64,000 nucleotides of DNA from Rhizobium nepotum 39/7 (GTDB taxonomy: Bacteria > Pseudomonadota > Alphaproteobacteria > Rhizobiales > Rhizobiaceae). The notes under the pieces are model-generated. The model worked only from the letters and a program-made list of their open reading frames with translations. It was not told the DNA's origin and searched no databases. The stretch is taken from positions 1 to 64,000 of the forward strand of contig NZ_JWJH01000002.1 in the NCBI RefSeq assembly GCF_000949865.1, given 5' to 3'. Position numbers and translations under genes: made by a program. Shown here one piece after another: positions 24,577 through 34,509 of the stretch (its first letter is position 1; each line of letters begins with the position of its first letter).

Positions 24577-25599
24577 CTATCTTTCCGGGGTGAAAAACAC
24601 ATCTGCATGAATGTCGGCAGGGCGGATACCCCTTGCCACGAGTTGCGGCACCGTCGCCTCGATCATCGCCGGCGGCCCTGCGAGATAGGCCTTCCAGCCA
24701 TCGAGATCGTCAAAGTCGTCCGCCACCGCTGAGCCGACATAACCGCACCGCATCTGCGCATGTTCTTCATTCGAGAGGACCGGAACGAAGCTCAGATTGC
24801 CGTGCCGTGCGGCAAGTTCTTCGAAACAGTCGACCATATAGAGGTCACGCTGCGCACGCGCGCCGAAATAAACGTGGACCGGGCGTTCGCGGCCCGTGGC
24901 CAGTCCCGAGGCAAGCGCTGCCTCGACAACCGCCTTGACCGGCGCCAGCCCCGAACCGCCGGCTATGCCGAGGATCGGTCCGCAATGTTTTTCCCGCAGG
25001 TATGACGACCCGAAGGGACCAACAAGCGTAACAGGGTCGCCCGCCCTGGCAAGTGTGAAGATGCGGCCGCTGGTGACGCCGCCGGGGACGTGCCGGATAT
25101 GAAACTCGATCAGGTCCTCATCGATCCGGCTGGCAATGGAATAGTCACGCGGCGAACAGTCCGGATAGAGCAGGCGCACATATTGCCCCGCCTTGAAGGT
25201 GAATTGCTCGCGGTCGTTGAGCCGGATGCGGATGAGCTTAATGTCATGCGTCGCATCCACCGCTTCCACGACCACACCGTCGAAACGGCCGGTCGGGATA
25301 TCGGCGATCTCATCGTCACCATCGAGCCATCCGATCGTCACATCGCTCATCGGCACCGCGCGGCAGGCAAGCGTCAGGCCCTCCGCCTTTTCCTCTTCGG
25401 TCAACGAAAAGGGCGTGTGCTTGAGAAGGTCGATCTCGCCGGAGACGAGGTGCGATTTGCAGGCTCCGCACCGGCCCATGCGACAGCCGTGAGGATAGGA
25501 AATCCCGGCGGCAAGGGCTGCTTGCAGGACGGTCTCGCCCTGCGCCGCCACAATGCTGCGTCCGATCCGTGGTAGATAGATGGTGTTTTGAGACGTCAT
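24577..25599 (-). CDS. [2Fe-2S] ferredoxin / FAD-NAD(P)H oxidoreductase
   Basis: This encodes 340 residues from ATG 25599, eight bases after AGGAGG. Residues 1-95 are a plant-type ferredoxin domain with CRMGRCGAC and a later LACRAV as the fourth ligand. Then come an FAD domain (RDYSIASR, an R-x-Y-S-type motif) and an NAD(P)H domain (GIAGGSGLAP and YFGARAQRDLYMVD). The order Fdx-FAD-NAD fits the reductase components of aromatic dioxygenases and CDP-6-deoxyglucoseen reductase. It sits between copA and cueR, 12 and 11 bases apart, with no oxygenase partner in view. A role in copper handling is therefore suggested only by context. Confidence 0.88.
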   Translation of the reverse strand: MTSQNTIYLPRIGRSIVAAQGETVLQAALAAGISYPHGCRMGRCGACKSHLVSGEIDLLKHTPFSLTEEEKAEGLTLACRAVPMSDVTIGWLDGDDEIADIPTGRFDGVVVEAVDATHDIKLIRIRLNDREQFTFKAGQYVRLLYPDCSPRDYSIASRIDEDLIEFHIRHVPGGVTSGRIFTLARAGDPVTLVGPFGSSYLREKHCGPILGIAGGSGLAPVKAVVEAALASGLATGRERPVHVYFGARAQRDLYMVDCFEELAARHGNLSFVPVLSNEEHAQMRCGYVGSAVADDFDDLDGWKAYLAGPPAMIEATVPQLVARGIRPADIHADVFFTPER

Positions 25600-25611
25600 C
25601 AAACCCGCCTC

Positions 25612-28116
25612 CTATTCAGCCGCTGCGAGTTGCGTGCCGGATGATCTGTCCTGAAGCGGCGGGCGGAAGCTTTTGAGACGCAGTGCATTCGTCAACACAA
25701 ACACGCTGGACAGCGCCATCGCTCCGGCAGCAAGGACAGGCGACAGCAGAACGCCATTGAAAGGATACAATATTCCCGCCGCCACCGGAATGAGCGCCGC
25801 ATTATAGGCGAAGGCCCAGAACAGGTTCTGACCGATATTGCGGATCGTCGCCTTGGACAGCGCGATGGCATTCGCGACGCCGCGCAAATCGCCCGACATC
25901 AACACAACATCGGCGCTTTCGATGGCGACATCCGTACCCGTGCCGATGGCAAGTCCGACATCGGCTGCCGCAAGGGCCGGCGCATCGTTGATGCCATCGC
26001 CGACAAAGGCCACCCGCCGGCCGCTGGCGGCGAGCCTTTTCACAGCCTCCACCTTGCCGTCTGGCAGCACTTCCGCCACCACTTCGTCGATACCGAGACG
26101 GCGGGCAATGGCTTCGGCCGTGCGGCGATTGTCGCCTGTTATCATCACGACCTTGAGACCGAGCGCATGCAGCGCTGCGATTGCTTCCGGCGTCGTCGGC
26201 TTTACCGGATCGGCAACGGCAATGATCGCGGCCAGCCTGCCATCCACGGCGGCATAAAGCGGCGACTGCCCTTCCCTGCCCAGCCGGTCGGCATCGTCCG
26301 CAAACATCGCGACATCGTAACCGAGCTTCACCATGAACCGGTCCGCTCCCGCCTCGACCTTGCGGCCGTCGATAATCGCCGCAACGCCGTAACCGGGGGT
26401 CGCCTCAAAGCCGTCCGCATCGGCAAGTGTCATGCCACCACGTTTTGCCGCCTCGACGATCGCCTCTGCAATCGGATGTTCGGAACGGCTCTCAAGCGAG
26501 GCGACAAGGCGCAACACCTCATCCGCATCAAAGCCTTCGGTCGTGGTAAAATGAACCAGGGTCGGCTTGCCGAGCGTCAGCGTGCCGGTCTTGTCAACGG
26601 CAATCACGTCGGCGTCGCGCAAAGTCTGGAGAGCATCGCCGCGCCGGAACAGCACGCCCATTTCGGCAGCGCGTCCGGTTCCGACCATGATAGAGGTCGG
26701 CGTGGCAAGACCCATGGCGCAGGGGCAGGCGATGATGAGGACCGCGACGGCGTTGACGAGCGCAAAGGTCAAGGCGGGATCAGGCCCAAGAATGAACCAG
26801 ACGATGAAGGTGGCGAGCGCCGCCAGCATCACCGCCGGCACGAACCAGCTGGTCACCTTATCCACCAGCGCCTGTATCGGCAGCTTGTCGGCCTGCGCCT
26901 CCTCGACCATGCGGATGATCTGCGCGATCAGCGTATCGGCGCCGACTTTCGTCGCCCGGAACGTAAAGGAGCCGTTCCTGTTGACCGTGCCGCCGACGAC
27001 TTCGGAGCCTGCCGCCTTGGTTACCGGAACCGGTTCGCCGGTGATCATCGATTCGTCGACATAGGAAGACCCATCGAGCACCAGACCGTCGACGGGCACC
27101 TTCTCGCCGGGACGGACCACGATCACATCGCCAGCCTCAACATCCTGCAATGGCACATCGACGGTTTCACCATCGCGCAGAACGCGGGCCGACTTCGCCT
27201 GCAAGCCGACGAGCCGCTTTATCGCCTCACTGGTGCGGCCTTTGGCGCGCGCCTCCAGAAAACGGCCGAGCAGGATAAGCGTGACGATAACCGCCGCCGC
27301 CTCGTAATAGACATTGGCCGTGCCTCTCGGCAGCATTTGCGGCGCAAAAGTTGCCACCACCGAGAAACCCCAGGCGGCGGCGGTGCCCAGCACCACAAGC
27401 GAATTCATGTCCGGCGCCAGCCGCAGAAGTGCGGGAACGCCCTTCTTGAAGAACCGCAGGCCCGGCCCGAAGAGGACAAGCGTGGTCAGTGCGAATTGCA
27501 GATACCAGCTCTCGCGCATGCCGACCGTTTCCATCACGAAATCATGGATGGCGGGCACCAGATGCGAACCCATCTCCAGAACGAAAACCGGCAGCGTCAG
27601 AACGACAGCAGTGGCGAGGCTGATTTTCAGGCCGCGCAACTCGACTTCGCGCCTGTCCGGCTCATCACCCTTGGCTTTATCGGCGACGATTTCGCTCGCC
27701 TTATAGCCCGCCTGGCTGATCGCCTCGGCCAGCTTGGCGGCAGAGACGGCATTGCCGGCGACGCGGACGGTGGCGCGCTCCGTTGCCAGATTGACGCTCG
27801 CACCGGACACACCGGGAACAGCCTTCAACGCCTTCTCGACACGCCCGACGCAGGACGCGCATGTCATGCCCTCGATATCGAGTTCGATGGTTTTTTCGTC
27901 GACGCTATACCCTGCATTTCGCACGGCATCGATAACGGCCGAAACGTTGGGCGCTCCGGAAAATGCGATATCGGCGCGTTCCGTCGCAAGATTGACCGAA
28001 GCCTTGACGACCCCCGGCACCCTGGCAATCGCCTTCTCCACCCTGCCAACGCAGGAGGCGCATGTCATCCCGTCGATGGCTATCGTATGGCTCGCCCGGA
28101 TCTGGTTTTGTGACAT
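25612..28116 (-). CDS. copA: Cu(I)-exporting P1B-type ATPase
   Basis: This encodes an 834-residue inner-membrane pump that exports Cu(I) at the cost of ATP. Two N-terminal HMA domains each carry [13 protein letters not shown] (near residues 16 and 85). Eight membrane segments include the transport motif [12 protein letters not shown]. The phosphorylation loop is [12 protein letters not shown], with the HP motif [10 protein letters not shown] and [30 protein letters not shown] closes the P domain. It starts at ATG 28116 after AGAGG. It leads the copA-reductase-cueR operon under a MerR-type promoter. Confidence 0.95.
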   Translation of the reverse strand: MSQNQIRASHTIAIDGMTCASCVGRVEKAIARVPGVVKASVNLATERADIAFSGAPNVSAVIDAVRNAGYSVDEKTIELDIEGMTCASCVGRVEKALKAVPGVSGASVNLATERATVRVAGNAVSAAKLAEAISQAGYKASEIVADKAKGDEPDRREVELRGLKISLATAVVLTLPVFVLEMGSHLVPAIHDFVMETVGMRESWYLQFALTTLVLFGPGLRFFKKGVPALLRLAPDMNSLVVLGTAAAWGFSVVATFAPQMLPRGTANVYYEAAAVIVTLILLGRFLEARAKGRTSEAIKRLVGLQAKSARVLRDGETVDVPLQDVEAGDVIVVRPGEKVPVDGLVLDGSSYVDESMITGEPVPVTKAAGSEVVGGTVNRNGSFTFRATKVGADTLIAQIIRMVEEAQADKLPIQALVDKVTSWFVPAVMLAALATFIVWFILGPDPALTFALVNAVAVLIIACPCAMGLATPTSIMVGTGRAAEMGVLFRRGDALQTLRDADVIAVDKTGTLTLGKPTLVHFTTTEGFDADEVLRLVASLESRSEHPIAEAIVEAAKRGGMTLADADGFEATPGYGVAAIIDGRKVEAGADRFMVKLGYDVAMFADDADRLGREGQSPLYAAVDGRLAAIIAVADPVKPTTPEAIAALHALGLKVVMITGDNRRTAEAIARRLGIDEVVAEVLPDGKVEAVKRLAASGRRVAFVGDGINDAPALAAADVGLAIGTGTDVAIESADVVLMSGDLRGVANAIALSKATIRNIGQNLFWAFAYNAALIPVAAGILYPFNGVLLSPVLAAGAMALSSVFVLTNALRLKSFRPPLQDRSSGTQLAAAE

Positions 28117-28146
28117 GCTGATGACCTCTTTTCACTTATATGGAAA

Positions 28147-28177
28147 AAGATAGGGCTTCCCATCGTGGCAAGGTCAA
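28147..28177 (-). promoter_or_regulatory. CueR operator-promoter of copA
   Basis: On the minus strand TTGACC (28177-28172) and TATCTT (28152-28147) are separated by a 19-base spacer with the dyad CTTGCCACGATGGGAAG. A 19-bp spacer with this sequence is the standard signature of a copper-sensing MerR promoter. It lies about 30 bases upstream of the copA start. Confidence 0.85.
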
Positions 28178-28663
28178 TAGGTTCTTTTGGCTGATTTTCA
28201 CGGAAGGATGCCGTGCGTGTGAACAGACGTGTTTTTTACGTCTGCTCATGATTTAAGGCAGAAAAATCAAGGGAGGATGGTGCGCCGCCGGCGCGCGCCC
28301 GGAAATGGGCCTAAGCTCCATTACCGAAGTGTCACTGAAGGAAGCCCTCGAAACAGCGGAAAAGCAAAGGCGCGAAGCCGTCCAACACCTGCATCTTCTG
28401 CAGGACGGCCGATGCGGCAGCTTAAAATATGCGGCCCAATCGCTTGATGATAGTCATGATGGTCGTTTCTACGTAGCCGTTTCAGTCTGCGCGCTGAAGT
28501 CGTTATTCGTAAGGTTTGCTGGACGACGAGGTTGCCGCTTCCTATCTCAACATCATGTCGGCTATCGCCATCACGCCGTCTCAAGCGATCAAGTCGACAG
28601 CAGGCGTGGACAAAACGAGAAAAGCAGCAATCAGCAATTTTGTTCGCATCCGCATTCCCTCCT
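28178..28663. other. intergenic stretch without a recognised gene
   Basis: The 486 bases between the copA promoter and the lipoprotein gene hold a short hairpin (AGACGT-GTTTTTT-ACGTCT near 28225-28243) and weak open frames on both strands. The best of these (28305-28670, plus) matches no family I recognise and lacks a good ribosome-binding site. Confidence 0.5.
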
Positions 28664-29095
28664 TCAGTAATAGCCGCCGGGGCGAGCCCACGCGCTGCGA
28701 TTGCCGCAGCGATTGCCAGCCGCATCGAATTGCGAGTTGTATTGGCAATTGCCGTGATATGATCTAGGCGGTGGATAGCCGCCACCTCCACAGTTGTTGT
28801 TGGCGCAAACGGCTACTGCGGTGCCAACGAGCGCCACAGCTACAAGGGCCGCCGCAGCAGCATCTTGGTTTTGTACCATCTGCGGGCAATCAAGGGCCTG
28901 CACCCCACGCCGGTTCAACTCTTTCACAATATCTTGCTGGAAGACTGGATCTTGGCTTTGCAAATAGGTTCGACAGAGCGTCGGCTTATCGATGGACTTT
29001 GGATTAGCGTTGAATGCTTCACGCGAAGTAGTGCATGCGCTCAAGGCACACGAAATGAACAGGGCGCCAAGCACCCGCAAATAAACTATTGTCAA
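28664..29095 (-). CDS. small glycine-rich lipoprotein, hypothetical
   Basis: This encodes about 143 residues if started at TTG 29095, with GGGGG nine bases upstream. The product begins with a lipoprotein signal (VYLRVLGALFISCALSAC) whose lipobox is ALSAC. A second hydrophobic stretch (AAAALVAVALVGTAVAVC) and a Gly/Asn/Cys-rich tail follow, ending in AAGNRCGNRSAWARPGGYY. That RCG-R-A---RPGG ending recurs in small exported rhizobial proteins, as I recall, but no function is assigned. An ATG at 29218 would bury the signal, so the start is uncertain. Confidence 0.55.
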   Translation of the reverse strand: MTIVYLRVLGALFISCALSACTTSREAFNANPKSIDKPTLCRTYLQSQDPVFQQDIVKELNRRGVQALDCPQMVQNQDAAAAALVAVALVGTAVAVCANNNCGGGGYPPPRSYHGNCQYNSQFDAAGNRCGNRSAWARPGGYY

Positions 29096-29351
29096 GAAAG
29101 CCCCCAATATAGTCCCCTGCCAACACAAAACACGCAGAGCGATTGGAGTCGAGTCTCCACAACTATAATTTTCATTAGCAGAGCAAAAAGAAATCCGCGT
29201 ATTCTTGATCGCTATCAAGGTTGCAGGCCTATCGGTCCCGGCTGTACGTGTTCCCGAATTGGTGAACGGCTTCCAACCGGCGAGAAAAAGGTGGGCAGAA
29301 ATTCACGCACACCCGTCAATCAATTGAAATATATATGATTTTTAAATTTTA

Positions 29352-29437
29352 TGGTGCGGACGGCGGGACTTGAACCCGCAAGACCAATGGTCGGCAGATT
29401 TTAAGTCTGCTGCGTCTACCGATTTCGCCACGTCCGC
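29352..29437 (-). tRNA. tRNA-Leu (anticodon UAA)
   Basis: On the minus strand an 86-base class II tRNA runs from GCGGACG to CGTCCGCACCA. The acceptor stem GCGGACG/CGTCCGC is perfect, the anticodon arm GCAGACTTAAAATCTGC gives UAA, a long variable arm follows, and the T arm is CGGGTTCAAGTCCCG. The CCA end is encoded. It reads leucine UUA codons and wobbles to UUG. Confidence 0.95.
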
Positions 29438-29490
29438 ATTGCCGCGCCGCGTGCCTATCCGGCTTCGGGCTGCAAAACTGTTTCGTCATC

Positions 29491-29532
29491 GCCCGGGATT
29501 CGAACCCAAGCGCTGACAGCGCCTCATCTACA
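29491..29532 (-). pseudogene. tRNA-like relic (T arm plus variable-arm-like hairpin)
   Basis: On the minus strand GCGCT-GTC-AGCGC (29522-29510) is a perfect hairpin, followed directly by a T-arm-like TTGGGTTCGAATCCCGG (29509-29493). No matching acceptor, D arm or anticodon arm is found around it. It looks like the 3' half of a decayed class II tRNA 54 bases from tRNA-Leu. Confidence 0.4.
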
Positions 29533-29561
29533 CAGGCCGGACCGTTTCGGTCAACGGGGCC

Positions 29562-30290
29562 TTAGCCACACCAGGACTGATTTTTTGACGAGGCCGGATG
29601 GGCCAGGCCTTCCCGCACGAGTTGATCGGCAAAGGACACGCCTGAGCGCGAAATCCGTTTGCGTTCCATGGCTTGCCCGCCCACGGCTCCGGAAGAGGCC
29701 ACGTCGAAGGCACCGGCATTCAGCATGTCCCGCAACCGCACCTTGGCAATGAAACCGCGCTGGCGCTCTTCCATGCATCGCGCCCGGTCGATCTGTGGGA
29801 CCTCGATGCCGGCAAGCTGCGTTTTCACGCCCTTCATCCAGAAAGTGTTGCCGTCCGCCACGCAATTGTTGAGGCCCGAGCGGCCGCAAAAGGCGAAGGC
29901 GCCGCTTTTTTTTCCGAGCGAGATTTTTTCGACCGAGGGGCGCGTTTCCGGCAGGATTGCGGCGATCTGGCTCTGCTGGGCGGCGGGCGGCATGGCGATC
30001 GAGCGTGGCGGCACCGGTCCGTTGCCCGGTACAACCGGCGATGCGGGCCGGATGGCAGCCGTTTTTTCCGGTGCGGCGCTCTCGCGTTTCGCAGTCATCG
30101 CAACCTTCGGGGCGCTGGTCGTCGTGGATGTTGCCTTCGCGACATGCCGTTGCGGCAGAAGGCTGTCACGATGTTCGTAAGCCTGAATGCCGCCGGCAAC
30201 GACGCCCAGCATCAGCACCCAGGGCCAAACGCTGCCGCCGGCCGATTTCTTCGCCGTACGGCGCCGCGTTGTCGGTTTTCGATTGCTCAC
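29562..30290 (-). CDS. membrane-anchored staphylococcal-nuclease-like protein
   Basis: This encodes 242 residues. A basic N-terminus and one membrane helix (VWPWVLMLGVVAGGIQAYEH, residues 21-40) anchor it with the rest outside the cytosol. A Pro/Ala-rich linker follows, then a C-terminal domain from about residue 130 resembling thermonuclease: NNCVADGNTFWMKGVKTQLA, GIEVPQID and a later RDMLNAGAFDV. In this reading the catalytic Arg and Glu of staphylococcal nuclease are replaced (TQLA, VPQ), so hydrolysis is doubtful. It stands alone between tRNA-Leu and the merR gene. Confidence 0.65.
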   Translation of the reverse strand: MSNRKPTTRRRTAKKSAGGSVWPWVLMLGVVAGGIQAYEHRDSLLPQRHVAKATSTTTSAPKVAMTAKRESAAPEKTAAIRPASPVVPGNGPVPPRSIAMPPAAQQSQIAAILPETRPSVEKISLGKKSGAFAFCGRSGLNNCVADGNTFWMKGVKTQLAGIEVPQIDRARCMEERQRGFIAKVRLRDMLNAGAFDVASSGAVGGQAMERKRISRSGVSFADQLVREGLAHPASSKNQSWCG

Positions 30291-30406
30291 GATCAGACTC
30301 CTTTTTACGGAGCCGCATTATCGGTCAAAGGAGTTTCCGAAAGGTTGGCGTTTGAGAACCTCCTCGCTTTTCCTGGAAATGCTCTAACAGAGCTGTGGAT
30401 AAGCGA

Positions 30407-30940
30407 TCAGCGAACCTGATCAAGCAGCCGCTTGCATTCGAGAAGATCGAACAGCGCTTCCTGCAACAGCGCCTGGTCATCCTTGCCGATGCCAGATTTG
30501 CCGACCGATATCTCGGTATCGCTGTTGCCGCCGCCGAAGCCGAAAAAGCGGCCGCTCGGCTTGGCCTTCGGGCGACCGACGACCTCGTCCTCGTCCGTAT
30601 CCATCACGCGTGGTTCGGGGACTTCCTTTTCGCCGCTCGCCGCCATGATGGCTTCCATGGTTGCGAGATCGCCCGAGGCGATCGCCGCCACGAAGCGGTT
30701 TCCGTTGGCTTTCAGAAGTTTCTGCACGCCTCTGATGGTGTAGCCGTGGTCATATAGAAGATGACGAATGCCCTTCAGGAGATCGATATCATCCGGGCGG
30801 TAATAACGGCGGCCCCCGCCCCGTTTCATCGGCTTGATCTGCGGAAAGCGTGTTTCCCAGAAACGCAACACGTGCTGCGGCAGGTTCAGCTCATCCGCCA
30901 CTTCACTGATCGTCCGAAACGCGTCGGGGCTTTTGTCCAA
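30407..30940 (-). CDS. MerR-family transcriptional regulator
   Basis: This encodes 177 residues from TTG 30940 ([20 protein letters not shown]), with GGGAG seven bases upstream; longer frames to 30988 are not supported. The helix-turn-helix [19 protein letters not shown] and the wing [15 protein letters not shown] are typical. No Cys metal loop is present; the C-terminal half is acidic and ends in a predicted coiled helix. In alphaproteobacteria this regulator regularly follows ihfA, as here (273 bases). The effector is unknown. Confidence 0.85.
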   Translation of the reverse strand: MDKSPDAFRTISEVADELNLPQHVLRFWETRFPQIKPMKRGGGRRYYRPDDIDLLKGIRHLLYDHGYTIRGVQKLLKANGNRFVAAIASGDLATMEAIMAASGEKEVPEPRVMDTDEDEVVGRPKAKPSGRFFGFGGGNSDTEISVGKSGIGKDDQALLQEALFDLLECKRLLDQVR

Positions 30941-31213
30941 ACTTCCACTCCCATCCGGACCTGGTGCGCAATGCATCCAGCCGAACACTGAACAAGAACG
31001 CTTTTCATCCGCCGACCCCGTGCATCACATCATGCGAAAATCGAATCCGATCCTCGCGCCAATGTCTGGAGCGGCAAGATGCCAATTACTAAAATTGATT
31101 ATGATGCGAGTCGACCGGATTTCAACGGCTTGCACGTCGAAATTCAAGCATGTTCACAAGAAGAATGGGGATAAAGGCTCGCCATGCGGCAAAAAACCCG
31201 TGTCGCGGCTGGC

Positions 31214-31552
31214 TTACGCCCCAGCCTTCTGACCCTTTTGCTTGGTCTTGCGTGCCGTATGCGCCTTGAGGATTCGCTGTTTCAGCACGTTCGACGCCTT
31301 GAAGGTCATGACGCGGCGTGGCGAGATCGGAACTTCCTCGCCCGTTTTCGGATTGCGGCCGATACGCTCGTTCTTCTCGCGGATTTGGAATGTCGCGAAG
31401 GACGAAAGCTTGACGACCTCGCCGCGCGTGATCGCATTGCAAATCTCGTCGATGATCGTTTCGACCAGCTCGGCGGATTCGGTGCGGGACAGCCCGACTT
31501 TACGAAACACAGATTCTGCAAGATCTGCGCGTGTCACTGTCTTCCCGGCCAT
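31214..31552 (-). CDS. ihfA: integration host factor subunit alpha
   Basis: This encodes 112 residues of DNA-bending protein that pairs with IhfB. The HU/IHF fold is complete: [32 protein letters not shown], and the DNA-arm [21 protein letters not shown] with FKASNVLK. The start is ATG 31552 with GGGG upstream; a TTG 12 bases earlier is less likely. A Lys/Gly-rich tail extends it slightly beyond the E. coli length. It follows fabH after 243 bases and so probably has its own promoter. Confidence 0.95.
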   Translation of the reverse strand: MAGKTVTRADLAESVFRKVGLSRTESAELVETIIDEICNAITRGEVVKLSSFATFQIREKNERIGRNPKTGEEVPISPRRVMTFKASNVLKQRILKAHTARKTKQKGQKAGA

Positions 31553-31795
31553 TTTTCCCCACAAACCGTGTCTGAATTTTTCTCTAGGAGTGAGCGAGAT
31601 TATTTCCCTTGTGGCGACCGGTCAAGGGATTGTTCCAGATTCATTTGAGGCTTTCGGCAATCAGTGCAATGGCTTAGAGCGACCGGCACAGTTTTGCCGC
31701 AAGCGCGGGCCGCTTCGACGCGTTTGATCGGGACAAAGCCGCGAAAATCACGACCGATTTTTCGGCGTTGCCCCGGGAAACACCAAAATCAGCCG

Positions 31796-32767
31796 CTACC
31801 AGCGCAGCAGCACCGCACCCCAGGTGAAACCGCCGCCCATGGCTTCCAGCATGACCAGATCGCCCTTCTTGATGCGCCCGTCTCCGGCCGCAACGGCGAG
31901 CGCCAGCGGAATGGAGGCAGCCGAGGTATTGCCGTGCTTATCGACGGTGATGACCACTTTTTCCGGATCGATGTTGAGCTTTTTCGCCGATCCGTCGATG
32001 ATGCGCTTGTTGGCCTGATGCGGAACGAGCCAGTCGAGATCGTCCGCCGTCGTGCCTGTCGCCTCGAAAGCCTGTTCGATGACGTCGGTGATCATGCCGA
32101 CGGCGTGCTTGAACACTTCCCGGCCTTCCATGCGCAGATGGCCGACAGTGCCTGTCGTGGAAGGTCCGCCATCGACGTAAAGTTTCTCCTTGTGCGAACC
32201 GTCGGAGCGCAGCTGCGAGGTCAGGATGCCGCGATCGCCGGAGGTGCCCTCACCTTCCCCGGCCTCGATGACGAGTGCGCCTGCACCATCGCCGAACAGA
32301 ACGCAGGTGGTGCGATCCTTCCAGTCGAGAATACGCGAGAATGTTTCCGAGCCGATCACCAGCACACGCTTGGCCATGCCGCCACGAATGTAGAGATCGG
32401 CTGTCGCCACGGCGTAGACGAAGCCGGAGCAGACGGCCTGCATGTCGAAGGCGAAACCGTGGGTCATGCCGAGACGGTTCTGAATGTTCACGGCCGTTGC
32501 CGGAAAGGTGTTGTCCGGTGTCGACGTCGCCAGAATGATGAGATCGATGTCATCGGGCGTCAGGCCGGCATTGTCGAGCGCCGCGCGGGCCGCCGCCTCG
32601 CCGAGCGAAGCGGTCGTCTCGCCTTCGCCGGCAATGTAACGCTGCCGGATGCCCGTGCGCTGCACGATCCATTCGTCGGAGGTCTCGACGACCCCTTCGA
32701 TTTCACCGTTGGTCATGACTCGCTTCGGAAGCGCTGCCCCGAAACCACATACGATAGAGCGGATCAT
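31796..32767 (-). CDS. fabH: beta-ketoacyl-ACP synthase III
   Basis: This encodes a 323-residue condensing enzyme that starts fatty-acid synthesis from acetyl-CoA and malonyl-ACP. The catalytic triad is visible: Cys in DMQAVCSGF near residue 112, His in [12 protein letters not shown] and Asn in [10 protein letters not shown]. Length and the final [13 protein letters not shown] fit FabH. It begins four bases after the plsX stop, so the two form a translationally close unit. Confidence 0.95.
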   Translation of the reverse strand: MIRSIVCGFGAALPKRVMTNGEIEGVVETSDEWIVQRTGIRQRYIAGEGETTASLGEAAARAALDNAGLTPDDIDLIILATSTPDNTFPATAVNIQNRLGMTHGFAFDMQAVCSGFVYAVATADLYIRGGMAKRVLVIGSETFSRILDWKDRTTCVLFGDGAGALVIEAGEGEGTSGDRGILTSQLRSDGSHKEKLYVDGGPSTTGTVGHLRMEGREVFKHAVGMITDVIEQAFEATGTTADDLDWLVPHQANKRIIDGSAKKLNIDPEKVVITVDKHGNTSAASIPLALAVAAGDGRIKKGDLVMLEAMGGGFTWGAVLLRW

Positions 32768-32771
32768 TCCC

Positions 32772-33833
32772 TTATTCCTCGTCAGCCACGAGAGCTTCGG
32801 GCGCCGGGGGCGGAAGCCGTCTTGCGTGGTAAATCTTCAGATCATTTTCAATTTTCGCCGTAAGGCCGTTATGGACCATGTCGTAGCCGACATCGACGGC
32901 GGAGGCAAAACCGATGGCATCCGTGCCGCCATGGCTTTTGATGACAATGCCGTTCAGGCCGAGAAACACGCCGCCATTGACCTTGCGCGGGTCCATTTTT
33001 TCTCTGAGCACGTCGAAAGCGCTTTTCGCCAGGATATAGCCGATCTTGGCAAAGAAACTGCGGGAGATCGCCTCACGCAACAGCGTGGTGATCTGGCGCG
33101 CCGTGCCTTCGGCGGCTTTCAGCGCGATGTTGCCGGTGAAACCCTCCGTCACCACCACATCCACCGTTCCCTTGCCGATATCGTCGCCCTCGACGAAACC
33201 GCGATAATCGATGGTGCCGAGATCGGCCTCGCGGATCAGACGTCCGGCCTCACGCACCTCTTCCTGACCCTTCACCTCCTCGACGCCAACATTGAGCAGG
33301 CCGACGGTGGGACGGTCGATATCGAAAAGCGCGCGCGCCATGGCGCCGCCCATCAGGGCGAAATCGAGCAATTGCTGGGAATCGGCGCCGATCGTGGCAC
33401 CGACATCAAGCACGATGCTTTCGCCTTTCAGCGTCGGCCATATGCCGGCGATAGCCGGACGTTCCACCCGCGCCATGGTGCGCAAACAGAATTTGGCCAT
33501 GGCCATCAGCGCGCCGGTATTGCCGGCGGAGACGGCAACATCCGCCTCGCCTAGCTTCACGGCCTCGATGGCGCGCCACATGCTGGAGACATAGCGGCCG
33601 CGGCGAAGCGCCTGGCTCGGCTTTTCATCCATCGCGACCGAGATTTCACAATCGTGAAAGACCGACTTTTCCCGAAGCGCGGGGTATTGTGCCAGAATGG
33701 GTTCGCATTTGCTTTTCTGCCCATAGAGCAGAAAAGTTACATCGTTGTGCCGTTCAAGCGCCTTGGCGGCACCGGGTATGGCAACATCAGGGCCGAAATC
33801 GCCACCCATGACGTCAATCGCTATTCTGATCAC
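32772..33833 (-). CDS. plsX: phosphate acyltransferase
   Basis: This encodes 353 residues from GTG 33833, which follows AAGGG and begins [16 protein letters not shown]; the frame upstream to 33905 lacks family similarity. The enzyme makes acyl-phosphate from acyl-ACP for phosphatidic acid synthesis. Conserved segments include [27 protein letters not shown] and [20 protein letters not shown]. It heads the plsX-fabH pair, 100 bases after the DUF177 gene, the usual lipid-precursor arrangement. Confidence 0.94.
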   Translation of the reverse strand: MIRIAIDVMGGDFGPDVAIPGAAKALERHNDVTFLLYGQKSKCEPILAQYPALREKSVFHDCEISVAMDEKPSQALRRGRYVSSMWRAIEAVKLGEADVAVSAGNTGALMAMAKFCLRTMARVERPAIAGIWPTLKGESIVLDVGATIGADSQQLLDFALMGGAMARALFDIDRPTVGLLNVGVEEVKGQEEVREAGRLIREADLGTIDYRGFVEGDDIGKGTVDVVVTEGFTGNIALKAAEGTARQITTLLREAISRSFFAKIGYILAKSAFDVLREKMDPRKVNGGVFLGLNGIVIKSHGGTDAIGFASAVDVGYDMVHNGLTAKIENDLKIYHARRLPPPAPEALVADEE

Positions 33834-33933
33834 TCGTCCCTTATCCTTCTTGCCGCCACTCAAGCGGATTTCGCGCGAAAATACCTTTTCCGGCTTCTGA
33901 TACAATATATTTATTTCAGCCGGTTCGGGCCAT

Positions 33934-34509
33934 TCAGTCTTTTTTCCAGTCTTTCAACACGGCGAAAGGCGATGGGCGCTTTTCTTCTTCAGGCTCGTCG
34001 ACGGTCGTGTCGGTAAATTCAATGTCCGATTTGCGCGGATAGGGATCGATCGCAAGGGCGGCGAATTCCGCGACCGCAGCGCCGACATCGATGCTGTCGC
34101 CGGTAAACTGGTCGGGAATGTCCGGGCCATCGGGGTCCAGTACGATCTCGCCTTCCTCATTGGTCACCATCCGCGCCAGCTTCGATCCTTCCGGCACGAA
34201 AATATGTTCCACGGTCTCGTCGATCTTGCTGGAGACCGGCTCCAGCGTCACGATGCAGGCCTGGGTCACGGCGGCATGCACCTCGCCCTTGATCTTCACG
34301 CCATCCCTCTTCCAGCGGGTAACCTGCAATTCCGCCTTCAGATATTCGACGGAAAGCACATTCCAGAATTTCGCCAGCGCCTTCAGCTCCTCGGCATTGG
34401 CTTCGAGACCAATCCTGACGGGATTGGCGGAAATATGACCTACCTTTACGGGATAGGAAAAAGGCAGGTCGTCATTTGCGGGGTGTCGCGCGTTCATCTC
34501 AAATCTCAT
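33934..34509 (-). CDS. DUF177 (YceD-like) protein
   Basis: This encodes 191 residues of the DUF177/YceD family, with the conserved [22 protein letters not shown] core near residue 83 and the acidic [31 protein letters not shown] that follows. Its ATG overlaps the TGA of the upstream chaperone gene (ATGA), so it is translationally coupled. In many bacteria this gene sits between or beside rpmF and plsX and affects 23S rRNA biogenesis; rpmF itself is absent here. Confidence 0.88.
   Translation of the reverse strand: MRFEMNARHPANDDLPFSYPVKVGHISANPVRIGLEANAEELKALAKFWNVLSVEYLKAELQVTRWKRDGVKIKGEVHAAVTQACIVTLEPVSSKIDETVEHIFVPEGSKLARMVTNEEGEIVLDPDGPDIPDQFTGDSIDVGAAVAEFAALAIDPYPRKSDIEFTDTTVDEPEEEKRPSPFAVLKDWKKD

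Noticed and set aside
26167..28113. A 648-codon open frame antisense to copA
   Set aside because: It mirrors copA almost exactly, its product is rich in His, Arg and Asp with no known motif, and the GC-rich codon use of copA explains the lack of stops.
28305..28670. Possible small gene (MGLSSITEVSLKEALETAEK start)
   Set aside because: The first 50 residues look protein-like, but there is no ribosome-binding site and the rest is low quality; left as unannotated intergenic sequence.
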